64,000 bases of DNA from positions 186,001 through 250,000 of the forward strand of contig JAGNJW010000005.1 of NCBI GenBank assembly GCA_018000455.1, read 5' to 3'. The notes beneath the pieces are model-generated. The model had not been told where the DNA came from. It made no database searches and saw only the letters and a list, made by a program, of their open reading frames with translations. Of the stretch, positions 51,633-61,021 are shown piece after piece (position 1 is the first letter of the stretch; the number at the start of each line of letters is the position of its first letter). The position numbers and the translations under genes were made by a program. The stretch is from Acidobacteriota bacterium (GTDB taxonomy: Bacteria > Acidobacteriota > Vicinamibacteria > Vicinamibacterales > UBA2999).

Positions 51633-52210
51633 CGCCCTGCCTTGTCCCCGATGAGTTCGTCGATCTGCTGGATGGCACCCTCGCCGCCGAACGCCGCGCG
51701 CATGTCGCCGGTTGCGGTGCCTGCCGCGCGACGGCGACGGAGGTGCAAGGCGCCCTGGCACTGGCCGAGAGCGTCGAGGTGCCCGAACCCGCAGCCCTGT
51801 TCTGGCCGAGCGTGAACGCCCGCGTGCGGGCCGCGATCGACCAAGCCGCTCTCACAGGGTGGCGGGCGTGGTTGCGGTGGGACGTCCTCGTGCCGATGGT
51901 CGGGCTTGCGGCACTCGTCGTAGCGCTGGCCACGGCGGTCGACCGCGGCGCGCCGGACGCGACGAGAAGCGCCACCGCGACGACGCTCGACGGGCCGGGC
52001 GGGGCGGCGGCCCTGCCCGAGCTGGCCGACACCGACGACGCCTTCGCGATGATGGCCGACCTGATGGGCAGCCTGCCGGAGGGCGGCTTCGACGCGCTGG
52101 GCGTGCGAACCCTGCCCGAGATGGGCGAGGCCGCCGCGGCACTCTCGGCCGATGAACGCCGGGCCCTTGCCGCCCTGCTCACCGCGGCCGTGGATCGGAC
52201 GCCGTCATGA
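51629..52210 (+). CDS. Putative zinc-finger anti-sigma factor
   Basis: A 193-residue membrane protein. An H-x3-C-x2-C finger (H25, C29, C32; HVAGCGAC) follows LVPDEFVDLLDGTLAAERR, the usual anti-sigma layout. One membrane segment spans about 86-104 (LVPMVGLAALVVALATAV). The extracytoplasmic part is short, acidic and Leu/Ala-rich, ending with LSADERRALAALL. ATGA overlaps tie it to the sigma gene and to the periplasmic protein downstream. Confidence 0.8.
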   Translation: MTPCLVPDEFVDLLDGTLAAERRAHVAGCGACRATATEVQGALALAESVEVPEPAALFWPSVNARVRAAIDQAALTGWRAWLRWDVLVPMVGLAALVVALATAVDRGAPDATRSATATTLDGPGGAAALPELADTDDAFAMMADLMGSLPEGGFDALGVRTLPEMGEAAAALSADERRALAALLTAAVDRTPS

Positions 52211-52749
52211 ATTGGAATCGTCGGCCGGCCTGCCTGCTCGTGATTGGGCTAATCGCGGCGCTCGGCAGCGCCCTTGCCGCCTCGGCCCAGCCCGCCGTTC
52301 AGCCTGGTGGCGGCGACTTGCGTCCGGCTGAGATCCAGCGGCTATTCGATGCCTACTTCGTCATGGAGGCGCAGCAGGCGCTCGGCCTCGCCGACACACA
52401 GTACGCACCGTTCCTCACGAAGCTGCGCGCACTTCAGGAGACCCGCCGGCGCTACCTGGCGTCGCGGGCGGCGTTGCTCGGCGATTTGGCGCGGCTGACG
52501 GCGCCGCGTTCGGTGCGGCCGGTGGACGAGGCGGCCATCAGGGCGCAGCTGGCGGCCCTCCAGGAGCTCGAATCGCAGAGCGCGGCCGACACGCGCCGGG
52601 CCTACGGCGAGCTCGACGGGCTGCTCGACGCGCGGCAGCAGGCGCGCTTCCGCGTCTTCGAGGACCAGCTCGAACGGCGCAAGCTCGAGCTGATGTTGCG
52701 GGCGCGTCAGAACGCCCGCCAGCAGCGCCTGCAGCGGCGTCAGCAGTAG
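52207..52749 (+). CDS. Periplasmic helical protein (Spy/CpxP-like)
   Basis: A 180-residue exported protein with a signal peptide (LLVIGLIAALGSALAASA). The rest is predicted helical and Arg/Gln-rich: LGLADTQYAPFLTKLRALQE, the LTxxQ-like spacing of Spy/CpxP and heavy-metal-sensor proteins, and a C-terminal coiled coil (FEDQLERRKLELMLRARQ). Lying third in a sigma/anti-sigma operon, it may be a periplasmic sensor or chaperone for the stress signal. That role is inference. Confidence 0.65.
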   Translation: MNWNRRPACLLVIGLIAALGSALAASAQPAVQPGGGDLRPAEIQRLFDAYFVMEAQQALGLADTQYAPFLTKLRALQETRRRYLASRAALLGDLARLTAPRSVRPVDEAAIRAQLAALQELESQSAADTRRAYGELDGLLDARQQARFRVFEDQLERRKLELMLRARQNARQQRLQRRQQ

Positions 52750-52765
52750 GGTCGCTCGCCCGCGC

Positions 52766-52771
52766 TACAAT
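52766..52771 (+). promoter_or_regulatory. -10 box upstream of the 198-residue secreted protein gene
   Basis: TACAAT ends 6 nt before GTG 52778. The better-supported ATG 52817 has its own Shine-Dalgarno, so the leader would be about 39 nt. Confidence 0.4.
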
Positions 52772-52816
52772 GCAGAGGTGTCCCGGCTCTGCCTGCCTGG
52801 GACCGAGGGCGGACTG

Positions 52817-53413
52817 ATGCGCACCCGAGTCGTGCTGGCTCTCTTCTCTATCACTCTGTCGACGTCGGTGGCCGCGCAGTCGGCTCTGCAGGCGCAGGCC
52901 GATGCGGCCTGGGCCAAGCTGCAGGCGGTGATGCTGACAGCTGGCCCGCCCACCAGGCCTCCAGCCGCTTCGCGGCGCACCATCTTCAGCCAGGCGGAGA
53001 TGAACGCCTACCTGCGCTATCGCGCGGGCACCTGGCTGCCCGCCGGCCTCACCGAACCGAGCGTGCAGTTCATCGGCGCCAACCGTATCGCCACGCTCGT
53101 CACCGCCGACCTCGACGGCGTTCGCAAGAAGAGCGCCGGCGGCTGGTTCGATCCGACGACCTATCTCAGTGGCCGCCTGCCCGTGTACGTGACCGGGACG
53201 CTCTCGACCGCCAGCGGCCGCGGCCGCTTCGTGCTCGAGCAAGCCACGGTCGACGGCGTGCCGGTGCCGCGTCTCTTCATCGACGAGTTGCTCGCCTTCT
53301 ACACCCGGTCGGCCGACAATCCGGCCGGTGTGCGACTCGACGAGCCCTTCGAGCTGCCGTCCGAGATCGAGCGCATCGACGTCGCGGCCGGCCAGGCCAC
53401 CGTCGTTCAGTGA
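52817..53413 (+). CDS. Secreted protein of unknown function
   Basis: A 198-residue protein with a signal peptide (MRTRVVLALFSITLSTSVAA) and a mature part rich in beta strands (VQFIGANRIATLVTADLDGV, LPVYVTGTLSTASGRG). ATG 52817 has GAGGG seven bases upstream and gives a clean signal peptide; GTG 52778 is the leaderless-type alternative. It precedes recG by 29 bp but recG seems to have its own promoter. No family is recognised. Confidence 0.65.
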   Translation: MRTRVVLALFSITLSTSVAAQSALQAQADAAWAKLQAVMLTAGPPTRPPAASRRTIFSQAEMNAYLRYRAGTWLPAGLTEPSVQFIGANRIATLVTADLDGVRKKSAGGWFDPTTYLSGRLPVYVTGTLSTASGRGRFVLEQATVDGVPVPRLFIDELLAFYTRSADNPAGVRLDEPFELPSEIERIDVAAGQATVVQ

Positions 53414-53430
53414 GCCTCGCCGGCATTCGG

Positions 53431-53436
53431 TAAGAT
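53431..53436 (+). promoter_or_regulatory. -10 box of recG
   Basis: TAAGAT ends 6 nt before the recG ATG at 53443. Confidence 0.45.
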
Positions 53437-53442
53437 CGCCGG

Positions 53443-55539
53443 ATGGCCGACGACCCTCTGCAGACCCCGCTGCAGTTCTTCAAAGGGGTCGGGCCGCGCA
53501 AGGCCGCGGACCTCGAGAAGGCGGGACTGCGGACGGTCGAAGACCTGCTCGTCAGATTCCCTCGCCGCTACGAGGACCGCAGTCGCTTCCAGCCCATCGC
53601 GTCGCTGCGCGCGGGCGGCACGGCGGCGATTTTCGGTGAGATTCTCTCGTGCGGCGTGGCGGCCACGCGGCGGCCGGGGTTTGCGCTGTTCACGGCGCTC
53701 GTGCAGGACGACAGCGGTCAGGTCAAGGCCGTCTGGCCGAATCAGAAGTTCCTGAAGGATGTCCTCAAGCCGAAGCAGCGCATCGTGCTCTTCGGCCGCA
53801 CGGAGTACTGGGGCAGCCGCGGCCTGCAGCTCACCGCGCCGGAGTTCGAGGTGCTGCAGGAGGACGGCGAGAACGAACCGCTCCACACTGGACGTATCGT
53901 GCCGATCTACGAGCGCACGGGTTCGGTCACGCCCAACATGCATCGCACGCTGGCGTTCCGGGCTCTCGAGACACTGACCGCGCCGCTGCCCGATATCGTG
54001 CCGGCAGCGATGGCTGGGCGCCACGGCTGGCCCGACCGGCGCACGGCCTTCCGGCAGGCACACTTCCCAGACGCCGGCACGTCGCTCGAGGCGCTCAACG
54101 CCTGCTCCACCGCCGCGCAGCGGCGGATCATCTTCGAGGACTTCTTCGTCTACCAGACCGGCCTGGCGCTGCGCCGCCGGCAGAACGCGCTCGTGCAGAA
54201 GCCGCACCTCATCGCCATCGACGACCCGCTACGCGACCGGGTGCGTCGGGTGCTGCCGTTCAGGCTCACCCAGGGCCAGCGGGACGCCGTGCGCGACATC
54301 GTCGCCGACATGCAGCGTCGGTGGCCGATGCAGCGTCTGCTGCAGGGTGATGTCGGATCGGGCAAGACAGTGGTCGCCTTCCTGGCCGCGATGGTGGCGA
54401 TGGAGAACGGCTATCAGGTAGCGGTCATGGCGCCGACCGAGCTGCTCGCCGAGCAGCACCTGCAGACCTTCAGCCGCTGGTTGGAGGGCACGCGCTTCCG
54501 GGTGGCGCTCTTGACCGGCAGGAAGGCCGACGCGGCCCGCCGCCGTCTGGGCGCGGCTATCGAGGCCGGTGACGTCTCGCTCGTCATCGGTACCCACGCC
54601 CTGGTGCAGGAGGCGGTGCGCTTCCGTGCCCTGGCGCTCGCCATCGTCGACGAGCAGCATCGCTTCGGCGTCGTGCAGCGCGGGCTGCTTGCCGACAAGG
54701 GCCTGCATCCCGACGTGCTCCTCATGACCGCGACGCCGATTCCACGGACGCTCGCGCTCACGGCCTGCGGCGACATGGACGTGTCGGTGATGCGCGACCG
54801 GCCGCCGGGCCGTCTGCCGGTGCGCACCCTCGTGCGACCGGAGACGCGGCGCGACGAGGTCTACGGCCTGATGCGCGCGGCCGTGGCGGGCGGACGCCAG
54901 GTCTATGTGGTCTACCCGATCATCGAATCGTCCGAGAAGACCGACCTCAAGGCGGCGACGACCATGGCGGCGCACCTGGCCGACACGGTGTTTCCGGATC
55001 TCCGGGTGGCGCTCCTGCACGGCCGGCTCAAAGCCGACGAGAAGGAGGCCGTGATGCGACGTTTCACCGCCGGCGAGGTGCAGATCCTCGTCAGTACCAC
55101 GGTCGTCGAAGTGGGCGTCGACGTCCCCAACGCCACGGTGATGGTGGTCGAACACGCCGAGCGGTTCGGGCTGGCGCAGCTGCATCAGCTGCGAGGTCGC
55201 ATCGGCCGCGGCAGCGACGCGTCGACGTGCGTGCTGCTCTACGACACGCCGTGGAGCGAGGAGTCGCGCGCGCGCCTCACGGCGCTGTCGGCAACCGAAG
55301 ACGGCTTCGCCCTGGCTGAGACCGACCTCGAGATCCGCGGCCCCGGCGATGTCTTCGGCACGCGCCAGTCGGGTCTGCCGGGGCTGCGCGCCGGCGACAT
55401 GGTCCGCGACGCCGATCTGCTGGCGCTGGCGCACGAGGAGGCCCGGCGCCTGGTCGACGCCGACGCCGTGCCACCGGCACTGGCAGGGCACGTGCGCCGG
55501 GTCTGGCAGCAGCAGTTCGGCCTCGTGACGGTGGGGTAA
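53443..55539 (+). CDS. recG: ATP-dependent DNA helicase RecG
   Basis: A 698-residue helicase that remodels stalled replication forks. An N-terminal wedge (OB-fold) domain with FFKGVGPRKAADLEKAGL and LLVRFPRRYEDRS precedes the motor: Walker A GDVGSGKTVVAFLAAM, DEQHRFGVVQR as motif II, LLMTATPIPRTLALT as motif III and QLHQLRGRIGRG as motif VI. The length is standard. It is followed by rsmD after 11 bp. Confidence 0.95.
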   Translation: MADDPLQTPLQFFKGVGPRKAADLEKAGLRTVEDLLVRFPRRYEDRSRFQPIASLRAGGTAAIFGEILSCGVAATRRPGFALFTALVQDDSGQVKAVWPNQKFLKDVLKPKQRIVLFGRTEYWGSRGLQLTAPEFEVLQEDGENEPLHTGRIVPIYERTGSVTPNMHRTLAFRALETLTAPLPDIVPAAMAGRHGWPDRRTAFRQAHFPDAGTSLEALNACSTAAQRRIIFEDFFVYQTGLALRRRQNALVQKPHLIAIDDPLRDRVRRVLPFRLTQGQRDAVRDIVADMQRRWPMQRLLQGDVGSGKTVVAFLAAMVAMENGYQVAVMAPTELLAEQHLQTFSRWLEGTRFRVALLTGRKADAARRRLGAAIEAGDVSLVIGTHALVQEAVRFRALALAIVDEQHRFGVVQRGLLADKGLHPDVLLMTATPIPRTLALTACGDMDVSVMRDRPPGRLPVRTLVRPETRRDEVYGLMRAAVAGGRQVYVVYPIIESSEKTDLKAATTMAAHLADTVFPDLRVALLHGRLKADEKEAVMRRFTAGEVQILVSTTVVEVGVDVPNATVMVVEHAERFGLAQLHQLRGRIGRGSDASTCVLLYDTPWSEESRARLTALSATEDGFALAETDLEIRGPGDVFGTRQSGLPGLRAGDMVRDADLLALAHEEARRLVDADAVPPALAGHVRRVWQQQFGLVTVG

Positions 55540-55550
55540 CGGACGGCGGC

Positions 55551-56120
55551 ATGCGCATCATCGCCGGCACACACAAGGGACGGGTCCTGCAGTCGCCCAC
55601 CTGGGACGGACTGCGGCCGACCTCCGATCGCCTGCGCGAGACGCTCTTCAACGTACTCGGTCCCGAGGTGGAGCAGGCGCGTCTGCTCGACGTGTGCGCC
55701 GGGACCGGCGCCATCGCCCTCGAGGCCCTCAGCCGCGGTGCGGCCTCGGCCACCTGCCTCGAGAGCGACGCCCGCAGCGTGGCGCTCATCGCCGCCAACG
55801 CCGCGCATTGCGGGCTGGAGAAACGCTGTATCATCGTGCATGGCATGGCGCCCGATGCCTTGACGGGCGCTCGACTCGGCGGGCCGTTCGACCTCATCGT
55901 GCTCGATCCGCCGTACGCGGCGCCGTGGCTCGAGGAAGCCGTCAGGCGGGCGGCGGTGCTGCTCGGGCCCGGTGGCCGGCTGGCTCTCGAGCACGCGTCG
56001 AAGCGGGCGGCGCCGGAAGTTGTGGGCCTCGTCCTCGAACGGACCAGGCGAGCGGGGGATTCGGCGCTCAGCACGTATCGCGCCGTGACGGTCAACGGAA
56101 GGGGAGCGCAGCACTCATGA
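55551..56120 (+). CDS. rsmD: 16S rRNA (guanine-966-N2)-methyltransferase RsmD
   Basis: A 189-residue methyltransferase. MRIIAGTHKGRVLQSP and LRPTSDRLRETLFNVLG are the family N terminus, LDVCAGTGAIALEALSRGA binds SAM and LIVLDPPYAAP is the catalytic motif. It overlaps coaD by ATGA; the rsmD-coaD pair is widely conserved. Confidence 0.93.
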   Translation: MRIIAGTHKGRVLQSPTWDGLRPTSDRLRETLFNVLGPEVEQARLLDVCAGTGAIALEALSRGAASATCLESDARSVALIAANAAHCGLEKRCIIVHGMAPDALTGARLGGPFDLIVLDPPYAAPWLEEAVRRAAVLLGPGGRLALEHASKRAAPEVVGLVLERTRRAGDSALSTYRAVTVNGRGAQHS

Positions 56121-56653
56121 GCACGAGCGGCACATCCGGCGCGCGGCTCGCCATCTATCCCGGTTCGTTCGATCCGATCACCAACGGCCACGTCGACATC
56201 ATCGAGCGCGGCCTCCGTCTCTTCGATCGCGTCATCGTCGCGGTGCTGAAGAACGAAGCCAAGGCGCCGCTCTTCAGCGCCGCCGACCGCGTGCAGCTCG
56301 TGCGCGACGTCTTCGGTGATGTGCCGGGCCTCGAGGTCGACACCTTCGACGGCCTGCTGGTCGACTACGCCGCCGCGCGCGGCGCCTCGGTCATCGTCAA
56401 GGGCCTGCGCAGCATCAGCGACTACGAGCACGAGTCGCAGATGGCGCAGATGAACCGCCGCCTGCGCCCGGCCGTCGAGACGATGTTCCTGATGCCGGCC
56501 GAAACCTACGCCTACACGAGTTCACGGCTCATCAAAGAAGTCTGCCGCCTGGGCGGCGACATCCGGGGCCTGGTCCCGCCCGTCGTCGAGGTTCGGCTGC
56601 AGCGCACGTTCGCAGCCGCTCGCGATCCCCACTCCGCTCCGAGGCACGTATGA
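56117..56653 (+). CDS. coaD: Phosphopantetheine adenylyltransferase
   Basis: A 178-residue enzyme of CoA synthesis. LAIYPGSFDPITNGHVDII holds the nucleotidyltransferase motif (GH after TN), KGLRSISDYEHESQMAQMN and YTSSRLIKEVCRLGGDI are conserved. An 8-10 residue N-terminal extension precedes the usual start. Junctions with rsmD and the aminotransferase are ATGA. Confidence 0.94.
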   Translation: MSTSGTSGARLAIYPGSFDPITNGHVDIIERGLRLFDRVIVAVLKNEAKAPLFSAADRVQLVRDVFGDVPGLEVDTFDGLLVDYAAARGASVIVKGLRSISDYEHESQMAQMNRRLRPAVETMFLMPAETYAYTSSRLIKEVCRLGGDIRGLVPPVVEVRLQRTFAAARDPHSAPRHV

Positions 56654-57852
56654 CACTCGCCGCCCGCATGGCCCGCGTGGCCCCGTCTCCCACCCTCAAA
56701 GTCGCGGCCGAAGCCGACCGCCTGCGCCGGGCCGGCGTGGACGTCGTGGACTTCGGCGCCGGCGAACCCGACTTCCCGACACCGCAGAACGTGAACGAGG
56801 CCGCGCATCGCGCCATCGATGCCGGCTTCACCAAGTACACGCCATCGGCCGGCGCCGCCGACATGCGTGAGGCCGTCTGCCACCGCTACCTGGCCGACTA
56901 CGGCGTGGCTTTCACGCCGGCCGAGGTGATCGCCACCGCCGGCGCCAAGCAGGCGCTGTTCAACGCCGCCGTGACGCTCTTCGACGACGGCGACGAGGTC
57001 GTCACCCACTCGCCGTTCTGGCCGACCATCGTCGACCAGATTCTGCTCTGCGGCGCCAGGCCGGTGCTGGCCCGCGGCCGCCGGGAACGTGGCTTCGTCG
57101 TCGAGGCCGACGAGATCCTCGACCGGGTCACGCCCAAGACCAAGGCCATCATCCTCAACTCGCCGTGCAACCCCACCGGCGCGGTGATGGCAGAAGCCAC
57201 GGTGGCGGCGATCGCCGACCACTGCGCGAAGTCTGGCGTGTGGATCATCGTCGATCTCACCTACGAGAAGCTCATCTACGAGCCGGCGGCGCACAACCTG
57301 GTCAAGGTGCTGACCGACCGGCACCGTGAGCGATCGGTCATTTGCAGTTCGACCTCGAAGGCCTATGCGATGACCGGCTGGCGCTGCGGCTGGGCTATCG
57401 CGCCGGCGGCGTTCATCACCGCCTGCAACACCGTCCAGGGCCACGCCACCTCGAACGTCTCCTCGATTTCGCAGAAGGCCGCCGTCGAAGCCCTGACCGG
57501 ACCGCAGGACGCGGTGAGCAAGATGCTCGACGAGTACCGCCAGCGCCGCGACCAGACCCTCGAGTGGCTCGCCGTCGACCCGCGCGTCGAGTGCCAGCGG
57601 CCCGGCGGCGCCTTCTATCTCTTCCCGTACGTCGCCGAGCTGCTCGCCCCGTGCGGGGTTCCGACCTCGGCCGCATTCGCCGACGCCCTGCTCGCCGAGG
57701 CGCGGGTGGCGCTCACGGCGGGCGAGGGGTTCGACGCGCCGGGTTTCGTCCGTATCTCCTACGCGACCTCGCGCCAGCGGCTGCGCGAGGGCGTCACGCG
57801 CCTGCAGGAATTCGTTCACGCCCGCCAGCGTGGCGCCACGACGGCACGCTGA
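56650..57852 (+). CDS. Class I aminotransferase (aspartate aminotransferase-like)
   Basis: A 400-residue PLP enzyme of subgroup I-gamma. DFGAGEPDFPTPQNV is the substrate-side start, NSPCNPTGAVM the PLP-phosphate neighbour and SSTSKAYAMTGWRCG carries the Schiff-base Lys. It probably makes aspartate or transaminates aromatic acids or prephenate; the choice cannot be read. It lies in the recG-rsmD-coaD run. Confidence 0.87.
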   Translation: MTLAARMARVAPSPTLKVAAEADRLRRAGVDVVDFGAGEPDFPTPQNVNEAAHRAIDAGFTKYTPSAGAADMREAVCHRYLADYGVAFTPAEVIATAGAKQALFNAAVTLFDDGDEVVTHSPFWPTIVDQILLCGARPVLARGRRERGFVVEADEILDRVTPKTKAIILNSPCNPTGAVMAEATVAAIADHCAKSGVWIIVDLTYEKLIYEPAAHNLVKVLTDRHRERSVICSSTSKAYAMTGWRCGWAIAPAAFITACNTVQGHATSNVSSISQKAAVEALTGPQDAVSKMLDEYRQRRDQTLEWLAVDPRVECQRPGGAFYLFPYVAELLAPCGVPTSAAFADALLAEARVALTAGEGFDAPGFVRISYATSRQRLREGVTRLQEFVHARQRGATTAR

Positions 57853-57857
57853 CTCCC

Positions 57858-59282
57858 GTGCGCGACGCGCTCCTGGCGACGCTGGCCGACATCGTCGGCG
57901 CTCCATGGGTCACCGCCGACCCGGCGGCGCTCGACGCCGCCGCACGTGATGCGCTCAAGCGCGGGCGGCGGCCCGACGTCGTCGTCACGCCGGGCACCAC
58001 GGCCGAGGTCGCTGCCATCGCCCGCGCCTGCCACGACGCTCGCATGCCGATGACCATCCGCGGCGCCGGCACCGGCTACACGGGCGGCGCGGTGCCGATT
58101 CGCGGCGGCGTCGTCATCGCCATGACGCGCTTCAATCGCATCCTCGAGATCGACGACGCCAATCTGCTCGCCGTCGTCCAGCCCAACGTCATCACCGGCG
58201 ATCTCCACACGGCGGTCGAAGCGCGCGGCCTCTTCTATCCACCGGATCCGGCCAGCTTGGCCGAATGCGCCATCGGCGGCAACGTCGCCGAGTGCGCCGG
58301 CGGACCGCGCGCCTTCAAGTACGGCACCACCCGTCGCTACGTGCTGGCACTCGAGGCCGTGCTGCCCACGGGCGAAATCATCCGAACGGGCGCCAAGACC
58401 GTGAAGAACGTCACCGGCTACGCCCTCACCGAGTTGCTGGTGGGCTCGGAAGGCACGCTCGCCATCATCACCGAGATCACGGTGCGGCTGGTGCCGCGTC
58501 CGGCGACCCGCCGCACATTCGCGGCGACCTTCGCGAGCGTCGACGCGGCGGCCCGCGCCGTCGGCGCCATCGTGGCCGCCGGGGTCGTGCCCGCCACTCT
58601 GGAACTCATCGATGCCGCCTCGCTCGACGCCGTGGCAAAGCACCTGGGCCGGCCGATGGCGCCGCCGGGCACGGCCGCGCTGCTGCTGGTCGAGGTCGAT
58701 GGCGGCGAGGCGGCCGCGGCCCACGAGGCGACGCTGGCGCGTGAGGCCTGCCACGGCCAGGGCGCGACGTCGCTCGTGGCGGCCGACAGCGACCAGGCGC
58801 GAACCGCGGTCTGGGAAGCGCGGCGGGAGCTGTCGTACGCGCTCAGGCGGCTGGCGCCGCGTAAGATCAACCACGACGTGGTGGTGCCACGTGGCCGCGT
58901 GCCGGCGCTCTTCGCGCTGGTCGACCGCCTGCGTCAGCGCCATCGCCTCGTCGTGGCGGCGTTCGGCCACGCCGGCGACGGGAACATCCACGTCAACCTG
59001 ATGGTCGATCCGGCCGACGCCGACGAGATGGCGCGGGCGGCGGCGGGGGAGCGCGAGCTGTTCGAAGGGGTCGTGGCGCTCGAAGGGGCGATCTCCGGCG
59101 AACATGGGATCGGCTACGCCAAGGCGCACTACCTTGGCCTGCAGCTGTCGGAGGCGGAGCTGGCGCTCATGGCGCGGCTCAAGCTCGCCTTCGATCCGCA
59201 CGGCGTCCTCAACCCCGGCAAGATGTGGGAGACGACGGCGGCCGACCTGGAGGGCCTGTCAGGTGAGCCGCCGGGCAGGTAG
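57858..59282 (+). CDS. glcD: FAD-binding (S)-2-hydroxy-acid oxidase, GlcD type
   Basis: A 474-residue flavoprotein. MTIRGAGTGYTGGAVPIRGG binds FAD, TGAKTVKNVTGYALTELLVG and SEGTLAIITEITV are the PCMH-domain hallmarks, and FGHAGDGNIHVNLM and ISGEHGIGYAKAHYLG are the metal/active-site motifs. Glycolate or D-lactate is the usual substrate; no glcE/glcF follows, so a single-subunit D-lactate-type enzyme is possible. GTG 57858 follows the aminotransferase by 5 bp. Confidence 0.87.
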   Translation: MRDALLATLADIVGAPWVTADPAALDAAARDALKRGRRPDVVVTPGTTAEVAAIARACHDARMPMTIRGAGTGYTGGAVPIRGGVVIAMTRFNRILEIDDANLLAVVQPNVITGDLHTAVEARGLFYPPDPASLAECAIGGNVAECAGGPRAFKYGTTRRYVLALEAVLPTGEIIRTGAKTVKNVTGYALTELLVGSEGTLAIITEITVRLVPRPATRRTFAATFASVDAAARAVGAIVAAGVVPATLELIDAASLDAVAKHLGRPMAPPGTAALLLVEVDGGEAAAAHEATLAREACHGQGATSLVAADSDQARTAVWEARRELSYALRRLAPRKINHDVVVPRGRVPALFALVDRLRQRHRLVVAAFGHAGDGNIHVNLMVDPADADEMARAAAGERELFEGVVALEGAISGEHGIGYAKAHYLGLQLSEAELALMARLKLAFDPHGVLNPGKMWETTAADLEGLSGEPPGR

Positions 59283-59288
59283 CGGCCC

Positions 59289-60959
59289 TCACTCGCGGGT
59301 GCTGACGAGAACGACCCGCTGCACGTCGCGGACCGGGTCTGGCCAGAGGAACGAGCGCAGTCGCAGGCCCGCTTCGTTCAGATAGGCGAACTCCGCCAGG
59401 CGCGTGGCCTTCCGGGCCCCTGCGGCCTCGACGCGATCCAGGTCGGTGCGCGGCACGACGATGAGTGCCCGGCCCTCCTGGGCGAGAAACGCGGTGAGCT
59501 GCTCGTCGTTGATGAGGTCGGTCTGCTTGACGCCCGTGTAGAAGATGAGATTGCGGACGAAGGCGCGCGATACGCCAATCGGCTCGTCGGCCCGGCGGGC
59601 GGAGCGCACGGCGTCAGCCACCCGGTGCACGGCGTCTTCGGGACCGCCGGCGAGCCCCCCGATGACGAGCGCAGGCAACGCCAGGCTGCTGCCGATCGCC
59701 AGTACCCAGGGCGCCCGGCGCCAGGCCCGCGTGAGCGCCGTCGCCACGACCGCCAGGCCGGCCGCCAGGATGACGACGGCCGCCATCGCGCTGTGCAGCG
59801 GCGGCAGCTCTACGAAGAGCGGCCGGGCCCGCCACAACAGCGCGCCGGCGAGCACCAGGATCCCGCCCGAGGCGATCGATGCCAGCTGCAGGCCGCGGTC
59901 GGGACGCGACTGATAGAGCCCGCCGTCGAGCCCTCGCCGGGCCCGCGAACGCTTGGTGATGCCGTGTGCCAGCAGCAGCGCCAGCGGCGGCAGGAGCGGC
60001 AGCACGTAGCGCGGCTGCTTGCCGACCGAGAGGGTGAGCAGCGCCAGCGGCGCGGTGATCCAGATGGCCAGGCGCGTCTCGAGACTACCGGGACCGCCGC
60101 GTCCGGCGACGAAGCGTACGAACGCGCCGACGCCGAGCAGCAGGAAGGGCGACCACGGCGCGACGCCGCCAATGATGACCGGCCCGTAGTACCACCACGG
60201 CCGCGGCTCGTTGAAGCGGTCGGTGGCGAAGCGCGCGAGATTGTCGCCGACGAAGAAGCTGTCGAGGTAGGCCGTGCCGTGACGCCACCACATCGCCAGG
60301 TACCACGGCGCGGCGATGGCGACGAACACCAGCGTGGCCGCCGCGAGATCGCCGGGGCCGATGCGCGACTGGCGACGCTCGATGGTGACGATCGGGCCGA
60401 CCACCACCGCCGGGAGCACGATTGCCAGCGGGCCCTTCACGAGGAAGCCGAGGGCGGCGGCCGCCGCGGCGAGCAACAGCCAGCGCCGCGGCCGCGGCAC
60501 GCGGTCGCCCACCGCCACGAGGCAGCAGCCGATGGTGGCAGTGACACACAGCGCCAGCGGCAGATCCGGCAGGGCCATCCGGCCGAGGGCGACGTAGCCA
60601 AAACTCGTGGCGACGATGGCACCGGCCAGGAGCGCCGTGTCGTCGTCGTACCAGCGCCGGGCAATGCCGGCGGTGACGAACACCAGCGCGATCCCGGAGA
60701 GCGCCGCCCACAGGCGTGCCGACGCCTCACCCGGACCCGTGACGGCGAAGGTCGCCGCCGTGACCCAGTAGTAGAGGATGGGCTTCTGGAAGCGCGGCTC
60801 GTAGTTGTAGTACGGCGTGAGCCAGTCGCCCGACTCCACCATCTCGCGCGCCGCCTCCGCGTAGAACGCCTCGTCGGAGTCGGTCATGGCGGGCGCGCCC
60901 AGGCCGACGAGGAACGTGAGACCTGCCACTACGAGCAGAGGAGCGAGCGACCGTCGCAC
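59289..60959 (-). CDS. GT39/ArnT-type membrane glycosyltransferase
   Basis: A 556-residue polytopic protein. TDSDEAFYAEAAREMVESGD contains the paired acidic residues in the first periplasmic loop and RFQKPILYYWV is the following conserved motif of polyprenyl-phosphate-dependent transferases (ArnT/PMT). About a dozen hydrophobic segments follow, with a soluble C-terminal domain. It would attach a sugar from a lipid-linked donor to lipid A, protein or another acceptor. GTG 60959 has TACAAT six bases upstream. Confidence 0.83.
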   Translation of the reverse strand: MRRSLAPLLVVAGLTFLVGLGAPAMTDSDEAFYAEAAREMVESGDWLTPYYNYEPRFQKPILYYWVTAATFAVTGPGEASARLWAALSGIALVFVTAGIARRWYDDDTALLAGAIVATSFGYVALGRMALPDLPLALCVTATIGCCLVAVGDRVPRPRRWLLLAAAAAALGFLVKGPLAIVLPAVVVGPIVTIERRQSRIGPGDLAAATLVFVAIAAPWYLAMWWRHGTAYLDSFFVGDNLARFATDRFNEPRPWWYYGPVIIGGVAPWSPFLLLGVGAFVRFVAGRGGPGSLETRLAIWITAPLALLTLSVGKQPRYVLPLLPPLALLLAHGITKRSRARRGLDGGLYQSRPDRGLQLASIASGGILVLAGALLWRARPLFVELPPLHSAMAAVVILAAGLAVVATALTRAWRRAPWVLAIGSSLALPALVIGGLAGGPEDAVHRVADAVRSARRADEPIGVSRAFVRNLIFYTGVKQTDLINDEQLTAFLAQEGRALIVVPRTDLDRVEAAGARKATRLAEFAYLNEAGLRLRSFLWPDPVRDVQRVVLVSTRE

Positions 60960-60965
60960 GCTCAG

Positions 60966-60971
60966 ATTGTA
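60966..60971 (-). promoter_or_regulatory. -10 box of the GT39 gene
   Basis: TACAAT on the minus strand ends 6 nt before GTG 60959. The divergent CDGSH promoter lies about 40 bp away. Confidence 0.5.
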
Positions 60972-61007
60972 GCGGCTGGCGCGGCGTTTGGCGCGTCCGG
61001 CCCACGG

Positions 61008-61013
61008 TATACT
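61008..61013 (+). promoter_or_regulatory. -10 box of the CDGSH gene
   Basis: TATACT ends 8 nt before ATG 61022. Confidence 0.5.
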
Positions 61014-61021
61014 GCCCGGGC

